From Actinomycetes bacterium (GTDB lineage: Bacteria; Actinomycetota; Thermoleophilia; Solirubrobacterales; Solirubrobacteraceae), in assembly GCA_023405705.1 (NCBI GenBank), contig JAEXXR010000477.1, positions 1 through 10,049 of the forward strand: a DNA stretch of 10,049 nucleotides, written 5' to 3'. A program made the translations under genes and the position numbers. Positions 6,552 through 10,049 of the stretch are shown in pieces (positions within the stretch are counted from its first letter, which is position 1; the number at the start of each line of letters is the position of its first letter). Below the pieces are notes generated by a model. That model was not told the origin of the DNA, did no database searches, and worked only from the letters and a program-made list of their open reading frames with translations.

Positions 6552-7316
6552 CTACTGGTTGCGCTCGTGCAGCAGGCGCAGGCCCGTCAGCGTCAGAAGG
6601 TCGTCGGTCTCGTCGATCTCCTCGGTGAAGGGGACGATCGCCTGTGCGAGGCCGCCGGTCGCGATCGTCGCGGTCTCCTCCCCCAGCTCCTCGCGCAGCC
6701 GGCGGACGATCCCGTCGACCTGGCCGGCGAAGCCGTAGACGATGCCGGAGCGGATCGCGTCGACCGTCGTCTTGCCGATCAGCGTGCGCGGCTCGACGAG
6801 GTCGATCTTCGGCAGCGCCGCGGCGCGCTCGGTCAGCGCCTCCATCGAGATCTCGACGCCCGGCGTGATGATGCCGCCGAGGTACTCGCCCTCGGCGGAG
6901 ACCGGGTCGAAGGTGATCGCCGTGCCGAAGTCGACGACGACGCACGCCTCCCCTATGCGGTCGTAGGCGGCGACCGCGTTGACGAGCCGGTCGGCGCCGA
7001 TCTCGCGCGGGTTCTCGTAGCGGATCGGCATGCCGGTGCGGATGCCGGGGCCGACGACGATCGTCTGGTGGTCGAGGTAGCGCTCGCCGACGACCCGCCA
7101 CTCCGAGCCGAGCTGCGGGACCGTGCTGGAGACGATCGAGGCATCGACGTCGTCGAAGGAGAGGCCGCGCAGGTCGAGCAGGTTGGCGAGCTTGGCGCCG
7201 AGCTCGTCGGCGGTCGACTCGCGCACGGTCGCGAAGCGCCAGTGCTGCGTCAGCTCCTCGCCGTCGAAGGTTCCGAAGTGGGTCTGCGTGTTGCCGACGT
7301 CGAGCACGAGGAGCAT
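6552..7316 (-). CDS. coaX: Type III pantothenate kinase
   Basis: This 254-residue enzyme phosphorylates pantothenate, the first committed step of coenzyme A synthesis. It has the ASKHA fold. VLDVGNTQTHFG (4-15) is the phosphate-binding strand with D6. GADRLVNAVAAY (107-118) carries the GxDR signature, with D109 as the expected catalytic base. VVVDFGTAITFD (126-137) has D129, expected to take part in binding the monovalent cation. LGGIITPGVEISMEAL (146-161) and ATGGLA (219-224) complete the core. The length is typical for CoaX (about 255), which unlike the type I enzyme is not feedback-inhibited by CoA. The reading frame stays open upstream, but conservation begins at LLVLDVGNT, so the ATG at 7316 is chosen. 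It has no ribosome binding site and a hexamer AATAAT 9 nt upstream. dus follows after 25 bp, and the GST-like gene is divergent. Confidence 0.95.
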   Translation of the reverse strand: MLLVLDVGNTQTHFGTFDGEELTQHWRFATVRESTADELGAKLANLLDLRGLSFDDVDASIVSSTVPQLGSEWRVVGERYLDHQTIVVGPGIRTGMPIRYENPREIGADRLVNAVAAYDRIGEACVVVDFGTAITFDPVSAEGEYLGGIITPGVEISMEALTERAAALPKIDLVEPRTLIGKTTVDAIRSGIVYGFAGQVDGIVRRLREELGEETATIATGGLAQAIVPFTEEIDETDDLLTLTGLRLLHERNQ

Positions 7317-7325
7317 GACCGGGGC

Positions 7326-7331
7326 ATTATT
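7326..7331 (-). promoter_or_regulatory. Possible coaX -10 element (AATAAT)
   Basis: AATAAT on the minus strand matches TATAAT at five of six bases and stands out in a 143 bp GC-rich divergent spacer. It ends 9 nt before the coaX ATG, so the transcript would be leaderless or nearly so. No -35 consensus is visible. Confidence 0.5.
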
Positions 7332-7341
7332 CCGGCTCGGC

Positions 7342-7360
7342 GCCCCGACGTGCCCCGACG
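7342..7360. repeat. Tandem 9 bp direct repeat GCCCCGACG with 10 bp period
   Basis: GCCCCGACG occurs at 7342-7350 and 7352-7360, one helical turn apart, in the divergent coaX/GST-like spacer and overlapping the -35 region of the coaX promoter. It may be a binding site for a transcription regulator acting on either gene, or low-complexity GC-rich sequence. Confidence 0.4.
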
Positions 7361-7447
7361 GCTGCCGGCGCGCCCGCCGCGGCGCCCGCGCGCGGACCGC
7401 TCGCAACCGGCTCGCGCCCGACTGCCGCCGATCCGGTGCGACGGGCG

Positions 7448-7453
7448 TATGCT
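7448..7453 (+). promoter_or_regulatory. Possible -10 element (TATGCT) for the GST-like gene
   Basis: TATGCT fits TANNNT and lies 6 nt before the ATG at 7460. No Shine-Dalgarno sequence is present, as expected for a leaderless mRNA. No -35 box is recognisable. Confidence 0.45.
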
Positions 7454-7459
7454 CGCGCG

Positions 7460-8188
7460 ATGGGCCACACCCTCTACGCGATACACGGCTCGCATCCCTG
7501 CGTCGCGGTCGAGCGGGCGCTGCAGCTCAAGCGCCAGCCGTACCGCGTCGTCGAGCGGATCCCGGCCGTCCACGTGCCGCAGCAGTGGCTGCGCTTCCGC
7601 AAGCTGACGGTGCCGGCGCTCGAGCTCGGCAACGGCGAGCAGATCGTCGGCTCGCGCGCGATCATGCGCCGGCTCGACCAGCTCGTGCCGGAGCCGGCGC
7701 TCCTGCCGCAGGAGCCGCTGGCGCGCGAGCGCGTGCTGGAGGCCGAGCGCTGGGGCGACGAGGTCCTGCAGCCGGCCGTGCGGCGGCTGAGCTGGGTCGG
7801 GATGGGCCGCCGGCCCGACGCCTTCGTCTCCTACGCGGAGGGCTCGAAGCTGCCGATCCCGGCCTTCGCCAGCCGCATGTCGGTGCCGGTGATCGGCCGT
7901 GCCGCGCGCTGGCGCAACAGAGCCGACGACGCGACCGCCGCCGCCGACCTCGCGGCGCTGCCCGGCTGGCTCGACGCGATCGACGGCTGGATCGCCGACG
8001 GCGTGCTCGGCGGCGAGCAGCCGAACGCCGCCGACCTCCAGATCGCCTCCAGCCTCGGTCTGCTCCAGACCTTCGCCGACGTCCGCCCGCTGCTCGACGG
8101 CCGCCCCGCCGACGACCTGCGCCGGCGCACCTTCCCCGTCTACGGCAGCGGCGAGATGCCGGCCGGGACCTACGCCGTCCAGGCGTAG
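7460..8188 (+). CDS. Glutathione S-transferase-like protein of unknown substrate
   Basis: This 242-residue protein has a thioredoxin-fold GST N-terminal domain (about 3-78). TLYAIHGSHPCVAVERALQL (4-23) is strand 1 and helix 1 with a single Cys at 14 in the active-site turn. LTVPALEL (49-56) has the expected cis-Pro at 52, and GSRAIMRRL (64-72) is the position of the glutathione-contacting (E/D)S, here SR. An all-helical C-terminal domain ends with PNAADLQIASSLGLL (188-202), resembling the N-capping box helix of GSTs. Actinobacteria usually lack glutathione and use mycothiol or other thiols, so the true thiol substrate is open; it could also be a non-enzymatic or disulfide-handling relative. 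It has no signal peptide. It is divergent from coaX and convergent with folK. The ATG at 7460 is preferred to an upstream in-frame GTG because conservation begins there and TATGCT lies 6 nt before it. Confidence 0.75.
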   Translation: MGHTLYAIHGSHPCVAVERALQLKRQPYRVVERIPAVHVPQQWLRFRKLTVPALELGNGEQIVGSRAIMRRLDQLVPEPALLPQEPLARERVLEAERWGDEVLQPAVRRLSWVGMGRRPDAFVSYAEGSKLPIPAFASRMSVPVIGRAARWRNRADDATAAADLAALPGWLDAIDGWIADGVLGGEQPNAADLQIASSLGLLQTFADVRPLLDGRPADDLRRRTFPVYGSGEMPAGTYAVQA

Positions 8189-8223
8189 TAGGCGGACGCA
8201 GGCCGGCGGTGACCGCGCCCTCG

Positions 8224-8745
8224 CTAGAGGAGCGGCTCGCCGGCGCGCCGCACGGCATCTCTCTCGCCCCGCGGGAGAGCGGCGAGGGCGTCGGCGAGGA
8301 CGGTGCCGTCGGGCAGCGTCAGGCCGGGCTCCAGCTCCAGCAGCGGCACGAGCACGAAGCGGCGGCTGGTGACCTCGCGGTGCGGCAGCCTCAGCCGCGG
8401 CGAGGCGTGGGTGAGGTCGCCGAGCAGCAGCAGGTCGACGTCGATCGGCCGCGGGCCGTGCCTGACGTAGTCGGGGCTGTCCTGCGCGGCGCGCCCCAGC
8501 TCGCGCTCGACCGCCTTGCAGGCGTCGAGCAGCGACTCGGGCTCCAGCTCGGTCGCGATCCGCAGGCAGGCGTTGAGGAAGTCCGGCTGGTCGAGCACCT
8601 CGCCGACCGGCTCCGTCTCGTACGTCGCCGAGGAGGCGAGCACGCGCACGCCGTGGGCCGGCAGCGCCGCGACGGCGGCCGCGAGGTTCTCTCGCGGCAC
8701 GCCGACGTTGGAGCCCAGGCCGAGGTAGCCGATCCGCTCGGGCAC
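8224..8745 (-). CDS. folK: 6-hydroxymethyl-7,8-dihydropterin pyrophosphokinase (HPPK)
   Basis: This 173-residue enzyme transfers pyrophosphate from ATP to 6-hydroxymethyl-dihydropterin, giving the substrate of FolP. It shows GLGSN (9-13), YETEPVG (42-48), QPDFLNACL (53-61), and GPRPIDVDLLLLG (97-109), with the Mg-binding pair D102 and D104. LPHREVTSRRFVLVPLLEL (120-138) follows. The loop between GR (84-85) and RHGPR (95-99) is about four residues longer than in E. coli HPPK. The start is a GTG 8 bp after the folB stop. The frame stays open upstream into folB, but the first conserved residues (YLGLGSN) begin at residue 7 from this GTG, which fits the family. Coexpression with folB and folP is almost certain. 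The 35 bp between its stop and the convergent GST-like gene shows only a weak GCGGT/ACCGC dyad and no clear terminator. Confidence 0.95.
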   Translation of the reverse strand: MPERIGYLGLGSNVGVPRENLAAAVAALPAHGVRVLASSATYETEPVGEVLDQPDFLNACLRIATELEPESLLDACKAVERELGRAAQDSPDYVRHGPRPIDVDLLLLGDLTHASPRLRLPHREVTSRRFVLVPLLELEPGLTLPDGTVLADALAALPRGERDAVRRAGEPLL

Positions 8746-8753
8746 GCGCCCGC

Positions 8754-9185
8754 TCAGTCGGCCGCTTCGCGGAAGACCTCGACCGAGACGTCCTCGACCG
8801 GGAGCGGGATCGGCGGCTCGGGCTTGGATGCCTTCACCCACACCGTCTCGGCGTCGTACTGGTCGAGCAGGCGGTCGGCGATCGCGGTGCACAGCCGCTC
8901 CAGCGTTCTGTAGGAGCGCTGCTGCGCGACGAGCGCGACGACCTGGCAGACCTCGCCGTAGTCGATCGTGTCCTCGACGCGGTCGGTGATCGTCGCGTCG
9001 CACTCGCCGACCTCGAGCCTGAGGTCGAGCACGAGCCGCTGGCCGACCTCGCGCTCGGCCTCGGAGACGCCGTGGTGGGTGTAGAGCGAGAGGCCGTTGA
9101 CCTCGATCGTGACGACCGGCTCGGAGGGCTCGGCGTCCAGCTCGTCGTCGAGGTCGTCCTCGAAGTCGTCGTCTTCAGGGCTCAT
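8754..9185 (-). CDS. folB: Dihydroneopterin aldolase with acidic N-terminal extension
   Basis: This 143-residue enzyme cleaves dihydroneopterin to 6-hydroxymethyl-dihydropterin and glycolaldehyde. The aldolase domain spans about 23-143. By comparison with S. aureus DHNA as I recall it, the active-site residues are all present: E44 in SEAEREVGQ, Y76 in IDYGEV, E96 in YRTLERL, and K121 in SKPEPPIP. Residues 2-22 form an extension with 13 Asp/Glu that is absent from most FolB proteins; no later ATG or GTG would remove it, so it is probably translated. It may affect solubility or the octameric assembly, or have no role. The ATG overlaps the end of folP by 11 bp, which suggests translational coupling. 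folK follows after 8 bp. Confidence 0.95.
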   Translation of the reverse strand: MSPEDDDFEDDLDDELDAEPSEPVVTIEVNGLSLYTHHGVSEAEREVGQRLVLDLRLEVGECDATITDRVEDTIDYGEVCQVVALVAQQRSYRTLERLCTAIADRLLDQYDAETVWVKASKPEPPIPLPVEDVSVEVFREAAD

Positions 9186-10005
9186 GGCCGCGCAAGGTAG
9201 CAGCAGCGACCGTCAACGCGTCTCTCAGCGGCGCGACGTCGTGGACGCGGAAGACCGTCGCGCCGCGCTCGTAGGCGAGCAGGCTGGCCGCGACGGTCGC
9301 CGCCGTCCGCTGCTGCACCGGGCGGCCGGTGAGCGTGCCGAGGAAGGTCTTGCGCGAGACGCCGATCAGCACCGGCCGGCCGAGCGCGACCAGCTCGCCG
9401 ACCCGCCGCAGCAGCTCGAGGTTGTGCTCGGTCGTCTTGCCGAAGCCGATCCCGGGGTCGAGCTGGATCCGCTCCTCCGGGACGCCCTCGGCGACCGCGA
9501 AGGCCATCCGCTCCTCCAGGAACGCCTTCACCTCCGAGACGACGTCGTCGTAGCGGGGGTCGTGCTGCATCGTGCGCGGCTCGCCGCGCATGTGCGTCAG
9601 GCAGCAGTCGAGGTCGCTCGCGGCGACGAAGCCGGCCAGCTCGGGGTCGTGGCGGAAGGCGGTGACGTCGTTGACGTAGCTGGCGCCGGCCGCGCAGGCG
9701 GCGCGCGCGACCGCCAGCTTGACGGTGTCGATCGAGATCTGCGCGCCCGTGCCGCCGGCCGTGAGCGCCTCGATCACCGGAACGACGCGGCGCAGCTCCT
9801 CGTCCGTCTCGACCGGCTCGGCGCCCGGCCGGGTCGACTCGCCGCCGACGTCGAGGATCGCCGCCCCCTCGGCCTCCAGCTCGCGGGCGTGCGCGAGCGC
9901 GGCCTGCACGTCGAGATAGCGGCCGCCGTCGGAGAAGGAGTCGGGCGTCACGTTGACGATGCCCATGATGCGGAACGGGGCCGGCATGCCGGTCCATCGT
10001 GCCAT
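9175..10005 (-). CDS. folP: Dihydropteroate synthase
   Basis: This 276-residue enzyme condenses 6-hydroxymethyl-dihydropterin pyrophosphate with p-aminobenzoate to dihydropteroate. It is the sulfonamide target. All signature segments of the TIM barrel are present: IVNVTPDSFSDGG (16-28) with N18 and D22, GGESTRPGA (54-62), ISIDTVK (90-96) with D93, VNDVTAF (111-117) with N112, HMRGEPRTMQ (138-147), DPGIGFGKT (183-191) with D183, GVSRKTFLG (215-223) with K219, and RVHDV (253-257). The length is normal. The first ATG (10005) has no Shine-Dalgarno sequence; a second Met at residue 7 is an alternative start that would leave every motif intact. Only 9 bp separate the ATG from a strong hairpin upstream. 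folB overlaps its 3' end. Confidence 0.97.
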   Translation of the reverse strand: MARWTGMPAPFRIMGIVNVTPDSFSDGGRYLDVQAALAHARELEAEGAAILDVGGESTRPGAEPVETDEELRRVVPVIEALTAGGTGAQISIDTVKLAVARAACAAGASYVNDVTAFRHDPELAGFVAASDLDCCLTHMRGEPRTMQHDPRYDDVVSEVKAFLEERMAFAVAEGVPEERIQLDPGIGFGKTTEHNLELLRRVGELVALGRPVLIGVSRKTFLGTLTGRPVQQRTAATVAASLLAYERGATVFRVHDVAPLRDALTVAAATLRGHEP

Positions 10006-10014
10006 GGAACGGGA

Positions 10015-10037
10015 AGAGCCGCCTCGCGGGCGGCTCT
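10015..10037 (-). terminator. Strong hairpin just upstream of folP
   Basis: AGAGCCGCC (10015-10023) and GGCGGCTCT (10029-10037) form a perfect 9 bp stem with a 5-base loop. On the minus strand it is followed by TTCCCGTTCC, which is only moderately T-rich, and then the folP ATG. It may be the terminator of an upstream gene outside the window, or a structure in the folP leader. On the plus strand it has no T tract. Confidence 0.5.
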
Positions 10038-10049
10038 CCGGTGCAGCTT

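Noticed and set aside
7317..7406. Longer coaX with about 30 extra N-terminal residues
   Set aside because: The extra residues are Arg/Ala-rich and unconserved, and the extension would run over the AATAAT promoter element. The family starts at LLVLDVGNT.
7123..8913. Plus-strand open frame running through the coaX end, GST-like gene and folK
   Set aside because: It is a frame-shifted reading of the GST-like gene and the antisense of coaX and folK. The composition is Arg/Ala-rich and no motif is visible.
1..10049. CRISPR arrays, insertion sequences, tRNA or rRNA genes, attachment sites
   Set aside because: No spaced repeats, transposase-like protein or recognisable RNA gene was seen; composition looks even and the genes are all core housekeeping types.

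Overview
This window reads as a chromosomal housekeeping segment of a very GC-rich bacterium. Gene content and order suggest an actinobacterium, most likely of the Thermoleophilia (Solirubrobacter/Conexibacter-like). That placement is an inference from synteny and protein style and was not tested by any search. Nine of the eleven genes lie on the minus strand, and no mobile element, CRISPR array, rRNA or tRNA was seen.

Reading from left to right, the window opens with the 5' end of radA (minus), which runs off the edge. A small plus-strand gene for a CDGSH iron-sulfur protein follows, divergent from radA and convergent with clpC, and a long hairpin separates it from clpC. Next come clpC (AAA+ unfoldase), a 233 bp leader, lysS (lysyl-tRNA synthetase) and greA (transcript cleavage factor). 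lysS and greA are 9 bp apart and clearly form a unit. A 207 bp spacer holds the best promoter -10 element of the window, followed by a compact intrinsic terminator inside the greA leader. Then come dus (tRNA-dihydrouridine synthase) and coaX (type III pantothenate kinase). Divergent from coaX, on the plus strand, is a glutathione S-transferase-like gene. It is convergent with the folate cluster folP-folB-folK (minus strand, transcribed in that order), which fills the right end.

Functionally the segment combines protein quality control and DNA repair (ClpC, RadA), translation and transcription fidelity (LysS, Dus, GreA), and cofactor synthesis (CoaX for coenzyme A; FolP, FolB and FolK for tetrahydrofolate). 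The folate genes are tightly packed: folP and folB overlap by 11 bp, and folB and folK are 8 bp apart.

I found no obviously new multi-gene system. Two regulatory patterns deserve attention. First, the greA leader has a promoter and then a terminator before the coding region, reminiscent of the E. coli greA leader that produces short GraL RNAs. Second, five genes (radA, the CDGSH gene, dus, coaX and the GST-like gene) lack a Shine-Dalgarno sequence but carry a TANNNT-like hexamer 6 to 10 nt before the start codon, as expected for leaderless transcripts. greA and clpC instead have real leaders with purine-rich ribosome binding sites.
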